Below are positions 15,366 through 23,023 of a stretch of 25,017 nt of DNA, piece by piece. The translations under genes were made by a program, and so were the position numbers. Position 1 is the stretch's first letter. Each line of letters opens with the position of its first letter. The notes beneath the pieces were generated by a model. That model had not been told where the DNA came from, searched no databases, and worked only from the letters and a program-made list of their open reading frames with translations. Source of the DNA: an uncultured bacterium. GTDB lineage: Bacteria; Cyanobacteriota; Vampirovibrionia; Gastranaerophilales; Gastranaerophilaceae. The stretch covers positions 1 through 25,017 of the forward strand of contig CACYCU010000144.1 in NCBI GenBank assembly GCA_902772945.1. The letters are read 5' to 3'.

Positions 15366-16025
15366 ATGCAAGCACGCAGAGCAGCGAGAGAATTGGCATT
15401 TATTCTGTTTTCTCAGTTTGATAAAACAATTACAAATTATACAAAAGATGATTTACAAGATATAATTTTAAAATCAGTGAGAATTTTAACCGGAAATGCA
15501 AATGATGAATTAAAAACAGCATTAGGTTCATTGATTGCAATGAGAGATCAAGTTGAAACTTATGAAGCTGAATCTGATATAAACCTAAAAAGACCTATAG
15601 AAGCAGCAAATATTCCTGTTCCTCTTCCTATGACTTCTGATTTGATTGGAAGAATTAACGAAATGATTGATATTGCTGAAAAATCTATTTTAGCATTGGA
15701 AATTGCCGAATTTACAACATTAGATTCTCAGTATGATGTAAAAAATTATGCTATTCAAATTGCTGAATTTTTCCAAAAAAATCATAATGAAGTTGATGAT
15801 TTAATTCAAAAATATGCCAAAAATTGGGATTTGGGCCGACTTGTAAAAATGGACAAAGATATTTTGAGAATTGCTATTGTCGAACTTTTATATATAAAAG
15901 ATGCACCAATGAAGGTTGTTGTTGATGAAGCGTTAGAACTTGCAAAAAAATATTCAACAGACGATAGTGCATCATTTATTAACGGAATTTTGGCAAAAGT
16001 TATTGTTGAGTATGGCTTAAATTAA
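15366..16025 (+). CDS. nusB: Transcription antitermination factor NusB
   Basis: This 219-aa protein binds boxA RNA with S10 and supports rRNA antitermination. The N-terminal MQARRAARELAFILFSQFD and the C-terminal block (WDLGRLVKMDKDILRIAIVE, then VVVDEALELAKKYSTDDSAS and FINGILAKVI) are the family core. Between them lies an insertion of roughly 70-80 residues relative to the ~140-aa E. coli protein. Cyanobacterial NusB proteins are similarly long and begin MQARR, which fits the inferred lineage. ftsY starts 1 nt after its stop, without its own Shine-Dalgarno, so the two are probably translationally coupled. Confidence 0.92.
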   Translation: MQARRAARELAFILFSQFDKTITNYTKDDLQDIILKSVRILTGNANDELKTALGSLIAMRDQVETYEAESDINLKRPIEAANIPVPLPMTSDLIGRINEMIDIAEKSILALEIAEFTTLDSQYDVKNYAIQIAEFFQKNHNEVDDLIQKYAKNWDLGRLVKMDKDILRIAIVELLYIKDAPMKVVVDEALELAKKYSTDDSASFINGILAKVIVEYGLN

Positions 16026-16026
16026 T

Positions 16027-16938
16027 ATGTTTGGATTTTTTAAAGATAAATTTAATAATCTCAAAGAAACTGTATCTAATACTGCAAGTGCTTTGGTGGG
16101 GAATGTGGTCAATGCAGTTTCTCAGGAAGAAGAGTTTTCTGAATTTGTACTTGATGATATGGAAGATACATTAATCAGTGCTGATTTGGGTGTTAATTAT
16201 GCTGCCGAACTTGTTGATAAGCTAAGAAATCAGGCAAAAATAAAACCGTCTGATGTGAAAAATTATTTAAAAACAGAATTTTTAAGTACATTGAAAGAGG
16301 CCGGAGATAATGCTATAAATTTTCAGGAAGGTTTAAATATTTATTTTATATGCGGTGTAAACGGAGTTGGCAAAACAACACTAATTGGAAAGCTTGCATA
16401 TAAGTTTAAAAACGAAGGTAAAAAAGTTTTGATTGCAGCTGCAGATACATTTAGAGCCGCAGCAGAAGAACAGTTGGATATTTGGTCAAAACGTGCGGGT
16501 GCTGATATTGTCAGACATGATAAAGCCGATCCTGCATCTGTAGTTTATGAAGCAATTGATAAGGCAAATTCTCAAAATTATGATGTAATTCTAGTAGACA
16601 CTGCGGGAAGGCTGCAAAATAAGTTTAATTTGATGGAAGAACTTGCCAAAATAAAATCTGTCATTGATAAAAAAGCTCCTGAAGCTTTGAGGGAATGTAT
16701 GTTGGTATTGGATGCAAATACAGGACAAAACGGACTTCAGCAGGCTAAAGTTTTTTCAGAAGCTGTGAATCTTACATCTGTTGCTTTAACAAAACTTGAC
16801 GGTTCTGCCAAAGGGGCTATAGTTTTAGCTGTTGCAAAAGAAATGAAATTACCTGTAAAACTTGTCGGTGTCGGTGAAAAAATGGAAGATTTAAAAGAAT
16901 TTAATTCTGAAGATTTTATTGATGCGATTTTCAATTAA
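16027..16938 (+). CDS. ftsY: Signal recognition particle receptor FtsY
   Basis: This 303-aa SRP receptor GTPase docks ribosome-SRP complexes at the membrane by pairing with Ffh. A short N-terminal stretch (MFGFFKDKFNNLKETVSNTA) replaces the long acidic A domain of E. coli and probably serves as the amphipathic membrane-targeting helix. The N domain is about 35-95. In the G domain, G1 is GVNGVGKT (110-117), then DTFRA (140-144), G3 DTAGR (191-195) and G4 TKLD (255-258). The usual DGTAKGG is DGSAKGA here, with the second Gly replaced. It is coupled to nusB. Confidence 0.97.
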   Translation: MFGFFKDKFNNLKETVSNTASALVGNVVNAVSQEEEFSEFVLDDMEDTLISADLGVNYAAELVDKLRNQAKIKPSDVKNYLKTEFLSTLKEAGDNAINFQEGLNIYFICGVNGVGKTTLIGKLAYKFKNEGKKVLIAAADTFRAAAEEQLDIWSKRAGADIVRHDKADPASVVYEAIDKANSQNYDVILVDTAGRLQNKFNLMEELAKIKSVIDKKAPEALRECMLVLDANTGQNGLQQAKVFSEAVNLTSVALTKLDGSAKGAIVLAVAKEMKLPVKLVGVGEKMEDLKEFNSEDFIDAIFN

Positions 16939-16942
16939 GTGA

Positions 16943-16966
16943 GAAGTGAAAAGTGGGAAGTGAAAA
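16943..16966 (+). repeat. Direct repeat GAAGTGAAAA at the M14 gene start
   Basis: GAAGTGAAAA occurs at 16943-16952 and 16957-16966, a 14-nt period. The GTG start codon lies between the copies. Confidence 0.5.
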
Positions 16967-17645
16967 ATTTTTTACGCTAAAATCAACAACAACAAAGTTG
17001 GGAAATAAAATTGAACTCATATCTTCTAAAGAGCCTGCAATTAAATCTTCGAGTTGTTCAACTACATTGGTTATCGGAGTTTTTCATGGGGACGAACCGC
17101 AAGGAAAGTATTTGATTGATAAATATTTAGAAAGTAATTTTTCACAATCTTTGATTTCAAAAAATCTGCTTTTATTTATTCCTTGTCTTAATCCGGACGG
17201 AATGCAGTTAGAGCAAAGAACAAATGCTAACGGTGTTGACTTAAATCGAAATTTCCCGACCAAAAATTGGGGTGAGGATACAAGTGCTGCGGGCGAAAAT
17301 CCAGAGGATTATTTTTGCGGCAGTTGTGCAGGTTCTGAGATTGAGACTCAATTCGTCATGGATGTTATTGAAGAATATAAGCCTGACAAAATTTTAACTC
17401 TTCATGCTCCATACAAGGTTGTAAACTATGACGGACCTGCAAAAGAATGGGCAGAAAGCGTCTCAAATATTATAGGATACCCTGTTGAGGCAAGTATAGG
17501 TTATCCGACTCCCGGAAGTTTTGGAACATATTGTGGCGTTGAACGTAATATTCCAACTATTACTTTGGAATTGGATGAAAAAATACCGGTCGAACAACTC
17601 TGCCAACCGGTATTTGATATATTTAATGAAAATACTATTTATTGA
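16953..17645 (+). CDS. M14-family zinc carboxypeptidase, MpaA-like
   Basis: This 230-aa protein resembles murein peptide amidase MpaA and other compact M14 carboxypeptidases that trim peptidoglycan peptides. Zinc ligands are H45 and E48 (HGDE) and H151 (LTLHAP). Substrate-binding features are NPDG (80-83) and R99 (DLNRNFP); the catalytic glutamate is E206 (TLELDE). It has no signal peptide, so a cytoplasmic peptide-recycling role is likely. The start is GTG 16953 inside a short repeated stretch; no convincing Shine-Dalgarno is present, so the start is uncertain by a few codons. It follows ftsY by 14 nt. Its end overlaps the convergent gene by 11 nt. Confidence 0.85.
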   Translation: MGSEKFFTLKSTTTKLGNKIELISSKEPAIKSSSCSTTLVIGVFHGDEPQGKYLIDKYLESNFSQSLISKNLLLFIPCLNPDGMQLEQRTNANGVDLNRNFPTKNWGEDTSAAGENPEDYFCGSCAGSEIETQFVMDVIEEYKPDKILTLHAPYKVVNYDGPAKEWAESVSNIIGYPVEASIGYPTPGSFGTYCGVERNIPTITLELDEKIPVEQLCQPVFDIFNENTIY

Positions 17646-18102
17646 AAATTGATATTTTGTGACCAGGTTTAGTATAAATTCTAAATTCTCCAAAATCCGG
17701 TTTGACCTTATTATTGTCATTCTTATCTGTATATACCGGGAAATAGGCAGTTTCTACCTTTGCACCAGTGCCGGCTCTGTTTTTCATTCTGTCTTCCAAA
17801 TAATTATATATATTGGAACCATAGGATTCTTGTGCTTTTTGAAAATCTTTATTATCTAATGTAAAGACATTATCCTTTTTGTCATCATACATTCTTGAAA
17901 ATCCTAAAACGGAATAGGCATCTTCCTTGCTAAGTGATAATAATGGCATTTTACCTTTACTTGTATCATATGCTTTTGCGGTATATTTTTTACCATTAAT
18001 ATTTAAGCGCATACCCTCTTGAATATTTAAAGTTCGTTGTTGCGTTTGTCCGTTTTCGTCTTGCCAGCGAATCAATGTTGGTACATATCTTATTTCAGGC
18101 AT
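17635..18102 (-). CDS. Unknown 155-aa protein
   Basis: I do not recognise this family. It starts at ATG 18102 with GGAGG upstream. There is no signal peptide or TM. An N-terminal beta-like region (YVPTLIRWQDENGQTQQRTL, then MRLNINGKKYTAKAYDTSKG) is followed by a charged middle and a beta-rich end (FGEFRIYTKPGHKISIFNK). The region upstream carries the GCAATT-type element shared with the 94-aa and 443-aa genes. The convergent M14 gene overlaps its 3' end by 11 nt. Confidence 0.65.
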   Translation of the reverse strand: MPEIRYVPTLIRWQDENGQTQQRTLNIQEGMRLNINGKKYTAKAYDTSKGKMPLLSLSKEDAYSVLGFSRMYDDKKDNVFTLDNKDFQKAQESYGSNIYNYLEDRMKNRAGTGAKVETAYFPVYTDKNDNNKVKPDFGEFRIYTKPGHKISIFNK

Positions 18103-18130
18103 AAATCCTCCTTTTCATTGCACTTATATA

Positions 18131-18162
18131 TGTATTAAATATTTTTTATATATCAAATTGCA
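18131..18162 (-). promoter_or_regulatory. Weaker GCAATT-type element upstream of the 155-aa gene
   Basis: On the minus strand, GCAATT (18161-18156) is followed by TGATATATAAAAAATATTT, resembling the elements at 11211-11244 and 11664-11696. GCAATT begins 59 nt before the start codon. The second half of the dyad is less well kept. Confidence 0.35.
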
Positions 18163-18348
18163 TATAATTTAAATTTTTTTTACATTTGTTAACATGAAAA
18201 TTTTTATGAAAAGTTATAAATTTATTGATTAAAATGGATATGTTGTTGAAACATTTGTTATATTATTTGAAATTATTTTGTAATAAAATTAAATTTTTTA
18301 TTCAAATATTCCGTAATAGTTTTTGTATATTTTAATAAGGAGAAATTT

Positions 18349-18846
18349 ATGGTAAAAGGTGTAAATGGTGTAATAGGAACACAAACTACTGCAAGCGTTT
18401 CAAGTACAACACAATCACAAAAACCCAAAAAAGTAAAAGACATTCCAATGGTAGATACAAGTAAACTAACACCTCAACAAAAAGAAGCCGTTGAAAATTT
18501 AAAAAAACAAATAGCGGCAGGACATGTTGAATATAATGATACAAATGTATTAAAAGATATTATTAATTTCTTTTTTGATTATAAGAGTGGAGATTATATC
18601 ATAATAAGAGGATTTGCAGACCCTAAAAAAAAGTTAACGTTAGGTGATGCTAAACAAATATTAAAGTTAAATTTACCGCCTGGAAGTTTAAGATGTAATA
18701 AATCAGAAGGCGGTGGTGGTGATTTTGATTCATATAATGTGCCAAAATCAAACGGACAATACTATTTAGATATATTTATTGATGATTTGGAAATTGCAAC
18801 GGGGTTGTCAAAAGAAGATATCAAAAAACTTTGCGGCGCGAAATAA
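18349..18846 (+). CDS. Unknown 165-aa protein
   Basis: I do not recognise this family. ATG 18349 follows AAGGAG. The first 30 residues are Ser/Thr/Gln/Val-rich (GVIGTQTTASVSSTTQSQ) and look disordered. A globular part follows with LTPQQKEAVENLKKQIAAG, a segment YIIIRGFADPKKKLTLGDAK and an acidic end (YYLDIFIDDLEIATGLSKED). There is no signal peptide or TM. It is divergent from the 155-aa gene across 246 bp of very AT-rich DNA that must hold both promoters. A terminator-like hairpin follows it directly. Confidence 0.65.
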   Translation: MVKGVNGVIGTQTTASVSSTTQSQKPKKVKDIPMVDTSKLTPQQKEAVENLKKQIAAGHVEYNDTNVLKDIINFFFDYKSGDYIIIRGFADPKKKLTLGDAKQILKLNLPPGSLRCNKSEGGGGDFDSYNVPKSNGQYYLDIFIDDLEIATGLSKEDIKKLCGAK

Positions 18847-18852
18847 AAATTA

Positions 18853-18900
18853 AAAAAATCCTTCTTTTTGTAGTATGATGATTGAAAAGAGGGATTTTTT
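18853..18900 (+). terminator. Terminator-like hairpin abutting the cysS start codon
   Basis: A 16-bp stem with a single G-U pair (18853-18868 with 18885-18900) closes a 16-nt loop. The six Ts of its 3' end run directly into the cysS ATG at 18901. It should terminate the 165-aa gene transcript. The 3' arm also holds the cysS Shine-Dalgarno (GAGGGA, 18889-18894), so in a read-through RNA that site would be base-paired. Confidence 0.7.
18871..18879 (+). promoter_or_regulatory. Candidate cysS -10 box in the hairpin loop
   Basis: TAGTATGAT lies in the loop DNA between the hairpin arms and resembles the TAGTATnnAT boxes of nusB and cysK. Transcription from here would start near 18883 and leave out the 5' arm, keeping the cysS ribosome-binding site open. 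No clear -35 box is visible. Confidence 0.35.
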
Positions 18901-20274
18901 ATGAAACTACACAACACATATTCGGGTTTGACAGAAGAATTTACACCTATCGAAGGTAACAAAGTAAAAATGTATGTTTGCGGTCCTACTGTTTATGATT
19001 ATGCACATTTGGGACATGCAAGATGCTATATTACTTGGGATGTGTTGTACAGGTATCTCAAATTTAAGGGCTATGAAGTTACTTATTGTCGTAATGTTAC
19101 TGATGTAGATGACAAAATCCTTAAAAAAGCGGAAAAAGAAAATAAAACGCCGGAAGAAGTATCTCAATATTGGTATAAACAGTTTTCAAACTCAATGAAG
19201 GCTCTCAATAACTTGAAACCGGATATTGAACCTTTTGCAACAAAAACTTTGGGCGAAATGATAGCTATTGTAAAAGATTTGATAGCAAAAGGCTATGCAT
19301 ATGAAGCCGATGGGGATGTTTATTTTAGAGTTAAAAAATTTGGCGGATACGGAAAACTCTCCGGTCAACCGATAGATCAACTTGAAAGTGGTGCAAGAAT
19401 TGAAGTCGGTGAACATAAAGAAGATCCGCTTGACTTTGCTTTATGGAAAAAGGATGAAAAATTCGGATATAATTCTCCATGGGGAGTTGGTCGTCCGGGA
19501 TGGCATATTGAATGTTCTGCAATGAGCAGAAAACATTTAGGCCGAACAATTGACATTCACGCTGGCGGAGCGGATTTGATATTTCCTCATCACGAGAATG
19601 AAATCGCTCAGTCCGAATGCGCAAACGGCTGCAAATTTGTAAACTACTGGCTGCATAATGGGTTTGTGACAATTAATAAAGAAAAAATGTCAAAATCATT
19701 AGGTAATTTCTTAACAATAGATGATTTATTGAAAAAGTATGATTCAAATACTATAAGATTTTTTATTTTGACAAATCATTACAGGATGCCTGTGGAATTT
19801 TCTGATGATGCATTGTCTTCCGCTCAGGCCGGAGTGAAAAGAATGCTTAATGCGAAGCATACAGAAATTGATGAAAATCTTGACATTACTCAGACAAATG
19901 AATACAAACAGTTTGTTGAAGCTATGGATGATGATCTGAATACCTCAAAAGCTCTTGCGGTTCTGTTTGAACTAACAAACAAAGCAAATAAAGATGATAA
20001 AAACGCATTTACAATTCTTTATAAGCTTGCAACAACTTTAGGCTTTACGTTTGAAAAACCTTCTTTGTCCGATGAAGAATTAAAGCAGGTAGTTAATCAT
20101 GTTTCTGAAAAATTAGGCAAAGATTTTAGTTCAATGGATGAACTTATTGCTTATAGAAAAGAAGCTCGTGATAACAAAAACTGGGATATTGCAGATAAAA
20201 TCAGAATTGCTTTGGATGAAGTAAATATCGTTTTAAAGGATTCAAAGGAAGGTACTAACTGGGAGATAAAATAA
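18901..20274 (+). CDS. cysS: Cysteinyl-tRNA synthetase
   Basis: This 457-aa class I aminoacyl-tRNA synthetase charges tRNA-Cys. The HIGH-type motif is HLGH (36-39), and KMSKS lies at 262-266. Zinc-binding residues that recognise cysteine are C27 (YVCGPT), C205 (HIECSAM), H230 and E234 (HHENE). The DALR-type helical domain and a short C-terminal anticodon region (IADKIRIALDEVNIVLKDSK) complete it. The length is standard. The start codon directly abuts the upstream hairpin. Its TAA is followed without a gap by the stop codon of the convergent membrane-protein gene. Confidence 0.98.
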   Translation: MKLHNTYSGLTEEFTPIEGNKVKMYVCGPTVYDYAHLGHARCYITWDVLYRYLKFKGYEVTYCRNVTDVDDKILKKAEKENKTPEEVSQYWYKQFSNSMKALNNLKPDIEPFATKTLGEMIAIVKDLIAKGYAYEADGDVYFRVKKFGGYGKLSGQPIDQLESGARIEVGEHKEDPLDFALWKKDEKFGYNSPWGVGRPGWHIECSAMSRKHLGRTIDIHAGGADLIFPHHENEIAQSECANGCKFVNYWLHNGFVTINKEKMSKSLGNFLTIDDLLKKYDSNTIRFFILTNHYRMPVEFSDDALSSAQAGVKRMLNAKHTEIDENLDITQTNEYKQFVEAMDDDLNTSKALAVLFELTNKANKDDKNAFTILYKLATTLGFTFEKPSLSDEELKQVVNHVSEKLGKDFSSMDELIAYRKEARDNKNWDIADKIRIALDEVNIVLKDSKEGTNWEIK

Positions 20275-20847
20275 TTATTTTCCTATGAATTTCAGAACAG
20301 GATGAATCAGAGCTTGGCTTACTTTTGGGGCGAGTAATGCAAGTCCTAAGATTGAGCCGATCAGGTTTCCAAGCTCAATTGTTCCTTTTATATGAGGATA
20401 TTTTTCAGGATTTTTTTTATTTAAAAGATCATCTCGCAAACCATCATGATTAAACTCAAAAACAGAGTTATCTTTTGACAATGGAGCGTTTCTGTTAATT
20501 AAAGCTTTGGCTGCATAATTTCTGTATGCCAAATATTCTTTTGCGCTTTTAAATTTTTTAAATCCTTCTTTGCCTTTATAAATATATTTTTTAGCAAATT
20601 TAAAAGCTCCTTTTTTAAATATAGGAACAATTATAACAAGATAAACAGCAAGACATGTTACTTGATACAAGAATTCTTTTGTTGCTGCAAATTTTTTTGT
20701 TTCATTATCAATATGATTGTCTATTAATATAAAACCGGGTCTTCCGACAGCATTAACCAATGTTTTGCTAACAACAGTTCCGTTTGTGTTTTGGGCAATG
20801 TTTACAAGAGCAGGATTTGTAATGACTTTTGATATCCCTGTAATCAT
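20275..20847 (-). CDS. Unknown membrane protein, tandem paralogue 2, 190 aa
   Basis: No named family. The segment VGRPGFILIDNHIDNETKKF continues to AATKEFLYQVTCLAVYLVII; hydrophobic spans lie at about 62-78 and near residue 165-182 (GNLIGSILGLALLAPKVSQA). The middle is basic (KKYIYKGKEGFKKFKSAKEY). It is related to the upstream gene: RPxF, then E-S/T-KK-Y/F-AA, then E-hydrophobic-Y in the same order. The start overlaps the upstream stop as ATGA (20844-20847), with GGTGG in front. It is probably an inner-membrane protein expressed with its paralogue. Confidence 0.62.
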   Translation of the reverse strand: MITGISKVITNPALVNIAQNTNGTVVSKTLVNAVGRPGFILIDNHIDNETKKFAATKEFLYQVTCLAVYLVIIVPIFKKGAFKFAKKYIYKGKEGFKKFKSAKEYLAYRNYAAKALINRNAPLSKDNSVFEFNHDGLRDDLLNKKNPEKYPHIKGTIELGNLIGSILGLALLAPKVSQALIHPVLKFIGK

Positions 20848-21392
20848 AAGCCACCTACTTTCATGCCATAAAAACTTTTAAATGCCGGACGTAAATTAGT
20901 CGAATAAACTTGTTGTAGAGGTTGCTGAGTGATGTTTTCTTTTTTTATTTTATTCATAATGGGTGTGACACATGCCGAACATAAACCAGGTATAATAACT
21001 CCTGCTGCAAAACAAACTCCAATAAGCATTAAACCTGATTGTCCTTTTTTAATAGCGGAATTTTTCATATGGAGTTTGACATTTTCTGATAAAAGTTTGC
21101 CATTTTTTTCCATATTAGCAAATTTTATATCCATAGCTTTGTCAACAATTTTTTTGCCGCATTTTCCGAGCAAAACTCCGCTGAACCAGTATGTAGGAAC
21201 TGCAATAATTTCAGTTAGACATTCTCTTAATGCGGCATATTTTTTGCTTTCGGGATTTTCACCTTTTTTCAGCATAGTAAATGCGGGTCTGAAAATACCG
21301 TTTGCTGTTGCAATTGCCACAACGGGGTATATAGATTTGTTATTGTTTCCCAAGCTTTTACATATATTTTTTATGAATTGCTTAACTGTCAT
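20844..21392 (-). CDS. Unknown membrane protein, tandem paralogue 1, 182 aa
   Basis: It is related to the following gene through GIFRPAFTMLKKGENPESKK and YAALRECLTEIIAVPTYWFS. Hydrophobic segments are at about 63-77 and 118-140 (GLMLIGVCFAAGVIIPGLCS). The rest is Lys/Asn-rich. There is no Shine-Dalgarno before ATG 21392; a TATAAA lies 7 nt upstream, so this may be another leaderless message. Two short membrane proteins of one family translated as a coupled pair suggest a heteromeric complex. Function is unknown. Confidence 0.62.
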   Translation of the reverse strand: MTVKQFIKNICKSLGNNNKSIYPVVAIATANGIFRPAFTMLKKGENPESKKYAALRECLTEIIAVPTYWFSGVLLGKCGKKIVDKAMDIKFANMEKNGKLLSENVKLHMKNSAIKKGQSGLMLIGVCFAAGVIIPGLCSACVTPIMNKIKKENITQQPLQQVYSTNLRPAFKSFYGMKVGGL

Positions 21393-21478
21393 TATATATT
21401 TTATATGTCAAAAAATAAGATATTTAGATAGCTATTAAGTTAATAAGATTTATCAATAAAAAAAAATGAACAAATTTT

Positions 21479-21487
21479 TGATATAAT
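21479..21487 (+). promoter_or_regulatory. Extended -10 promoter of the ECF operon
   Basis: TGATATAAT is a perfect extended -10 (TG, one base, TATAAT at 21482-21487). The -35 area is an A-run with no consensus. The predicted start near 21494 leaves a 20-nt leader with GAGG before ATG 21515. This looks like a housekeeping-sigma promoter. Confidence 0.55.
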
Positions 21488-21514
21488 CGTTATATAGATA
21501 TAGAGGTTAAAAAA

Positions 21515-21856
21515 ATGAACAAATGTACTAAATACGAAGCATTATACATTTTCGGAAACGATGAAACTTTAAAACAACACGTTGAAACTTGTGAAGAATG
21601 CCAAAAAGAACAAGAAGAAATGGACAAAGTTTCAAAACTTTTACAAGAAGTTAAACCTTATTATGTTGAAAAACGCAGAAATGTTGCAAAGTTGAAAGCA
21701 GCTTGTGCTATATTTGCAATACTTTTAAGCGGAACAACATTGGGTGTAATAAATTTCAATACCGATATCTCAGATACCATAAGATATGGCAACACCCTGA
21801 GCGCAGATGATTTAGGACTTCCTGTAGATGCATACGGTTTAATAATGGTGGAATAG
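21515..21856 (+). CDS. Membrane anti-sigma factor, zinc-finger (ZAS) type
   Basis: This 113-aa protein has an N-terminal zinc-binding anti-sigma domain with H22-x3-C26-x2-C29 (HVETCEEC) and C4 as a possible further ligand. A helix (KEQEEMDKVSKLLQEV) follows, then one TM segment (about 62-80, AACAIFAILLSGTTLGVIN) and a short periplasmic tail of about 33 residues. It should hold the adjacent ECF sigma factor at the inner membrane until an envelope signal releases it. Its TAG stop is followed directly by the sigma factor's GTG. Coding the anti-sigma factor first is less common than sigma first and would favour inhibitor excess. Confidence 0.82.
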   Translation: MNKCTKYEALYIFGNDETLKQHVETCEECQKEQEEMDKVSKLLQEVKPYYVEKRRNVAKLKAACAIFAILLSGTTLGVINFNTDISDTIRYGNTLSADDLGLPVDAYGLIMVE

Positions 21857-22354
21857 GTGGAATTCAAACAAATAGTAAAAGACAACCAATCAAATGTAAG
21901 AAGTATTATAAGACTAATTACAAAAGAGACAAATGAAGATTTGGAACAAGAAGTATACGTCAAAGTTTGGAAAAATGCCGATAAATATAAAGAACAAGGC
22001 TCTTTCAAATCTTGGGTGAATACGATTGCGAAAAATGTTTCAAAAGATTACCTAAAATCAGTTCAAAAAAGAAATCAAGACAGTTTAACCTCAGATGATG
22101 AAATTTTGAACACAATCAGAGATAAGAAATCAACTCCGGAATTGAAACTTATCTCAAACGATAGACAAAAACGCATAACAGAAGCAGTAAATTCTCTAAA
22201 ACCAAAATTTAAAGAAGTTGTAATGTTATGCGAAATATATGGTTATACCTACGAAGATGCAGCATTTAAACTAAAATGTCCTGTAGGTACCATAAAATCC
22301 CGCTTGTATAATGCGAAAAAAGAATTGGCAGTAATGTTGAAAGATTTATTATAG
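21857..22354 (+). CDS. ECF-type RNA polymerase sigma factor
   Basis: This 165-aa sigma-70-family factor contains only regions 2 and 4. Region 2 spans about 10-75 with EDLEQEVYVKVWKNADKYKE and FKSWVNTIAKNVSKDYLKS. Region 4 spans about 110-162 with LKPKFKEVVMLCEIYGYTYE and the helix-turn-helix AAFKLKCPVGTIKSRLYNAK. The GTG start at 21857 directly abuts the anti-sigma stop codon, and GGTGGA in the end of that gene can act as Shine-Dalgarno, so the two are coupled. The ECF subgroup is not assigned. Confidence 0.9.
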   Translation: MEFKQIVKDNQSNVRSIIRLITKETNEDLEQEVYVKVWKNADKYKEQGSFKSWVNTIAKNVSKDYLKSVQKRNQDSLTSDDEILNTIRDKKSTPELKLISNDRQKRITEAVNSLKPKFKEVVMLCEIYGYTYEDAAFKLKCPVGTIKSRLYNAKKELAVMLKDLL

Positions 22355-22366
22355 AAAGGATTTATT

Positions 22367-22963
22367 ATGATGAAGAAGACTTTAATTTTAGCAAGTTTAT
22401 TTGCATTTGCAACATCTGTAGTTTGTTTTGCTGATACTGATGTAAAAACAAAACAATTAGCAGTTCCTCAACAAAGAATGGAACAAACAAAAAGACCTGA
22501 TTGCAAAATGCCGCCAAAAGGTCCGGATTTTAAAAAACGTCACGCAGAATTTGAAAAACGTTTAAATTTGACAGACAAACAAAAACAAAAAGCTGAAGAA
22601 ATTCATAAACAAGGTTTTGAAAAAATCAAACCGATTATGGAAAAAACAAAACTTAAACAAAAAGAACTTTTTGAGTTAAAAGATGCACAAGATGAACAAT
22701 CAGTTCAGAAAAAAGAACAATTGAAAAAAGAAATCGGAGCATTGAAACAAGAAGCAAGAGAATTGCAAAAACAAAATATGAAAGATTTCGAAAATATTTT
22801 AACCAAAAAACAGAAAAAAGAACTTGAAAAAATAAAAGAAGAAGGCCGCAAAAATTTTCAAAAGAACTTTAAAAAACATCCTCGTCCTGGATTCGGACCC
22901 GGATTTGGCCCTGGCCCTGTAGAAATTTTGCCGCAGCCGCCTCTGCAAAAAGAAGTTAAATAA
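22367..22963 (+). CDS. Spy/CpxP-like periplasmic LTxxQ protein
   Basis: This 198-aa protein has a signal peptide (KKTLILASLFAFATSVVCFA, cleavage about residue 22). Two LTxxQ-type motifs are visible: LNLTDKQKQKAEEI (about 66-79) and ILTKKQKKELEKI (about 143-155), in long charged helices. The C-terminus is Pro/Gly-rich (RPGFGPGFGPGPVEILPQPP). Family members are periplasmic chaperones or stress sensors induced by envelope damage or metals. It sits 12 nt after the ECF sigma gene and is probably a target or sensor of that system. The start could be either of two adjacent ATGs (22367 or 22370); AAAGGA is upstream. A strong terminator closes the operon. Confidence 0.82.
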   Translation: MMKKTLILASLFAFATSVVCFADTDVKTKQLAVPQQRMEQTKRPDCKMPPKGPDFKKRHAEFEKRLNLTDKQKQKAEEIHKQGFEKIKPIMEKTKLKQKELFELKDAQDEQSVQKKEQLKKEIGALKQEARELQKQNMKDFENILTKKQKKELEKIKEEGRKNFQKNFKKHPRPGFGPGFGPGPVEILPQPPLQKEVK

Positions 22964-22968
22964 CACAG

Positions 22969-23000
22969 AAAAAGGATTGATTTTTAATCAATCCTTTTTT
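22969..23000 (+). terminator. Intrinsic terminator of the ECF operon
   Basis: A perfect 14-bp stem (22969-22982 with 22986-22999) closes a TTT loop and ends in six Ts (22995-23000). It lies 6 nt past the LTxxQ gene stop. Confidence 0.9.
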
Positions 23001-23005
23001 AGTAT
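22977..23005 (+). promoter_or_regulatory. Candidate cysK promoter inside the terminator
   Basis: TTGATT (22977-22982), a 17-nt spacer, and TAGTAT (23000-23005, continuing TATAT). The -35 lies in the 5' arm of the preceding terminator. Only 24 nt separate that terminator from the cysK ATG, so a separate promoter would have to overlap it. Confidence 0.45.
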
Positions 23006-23023
23006 ATATGAGGAGAGATAAAT

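Noticed and set aside
18103..18348. Strongly AT-rich 246-bp gap considered as a replication or attachment site or an RNA gene
   Set aside because: No iterated boxes, no long stable hairpin and no tRNA-like fold seen; best read as divergent promoters.
19331..19672. 113-codon minus-strand frame inside cysS
   Set aside because: Antisense to highly conserved synthetase motifs, which explain the sequence fully.
20929..21438. 169-codon plus-strand frame opposite the 182-aa gene, looks hydrophobic
   Set aside because: Shadow of a membrane-protein gene; no Shine-Dalgarno, and the minus frame has a paralogue next to it.
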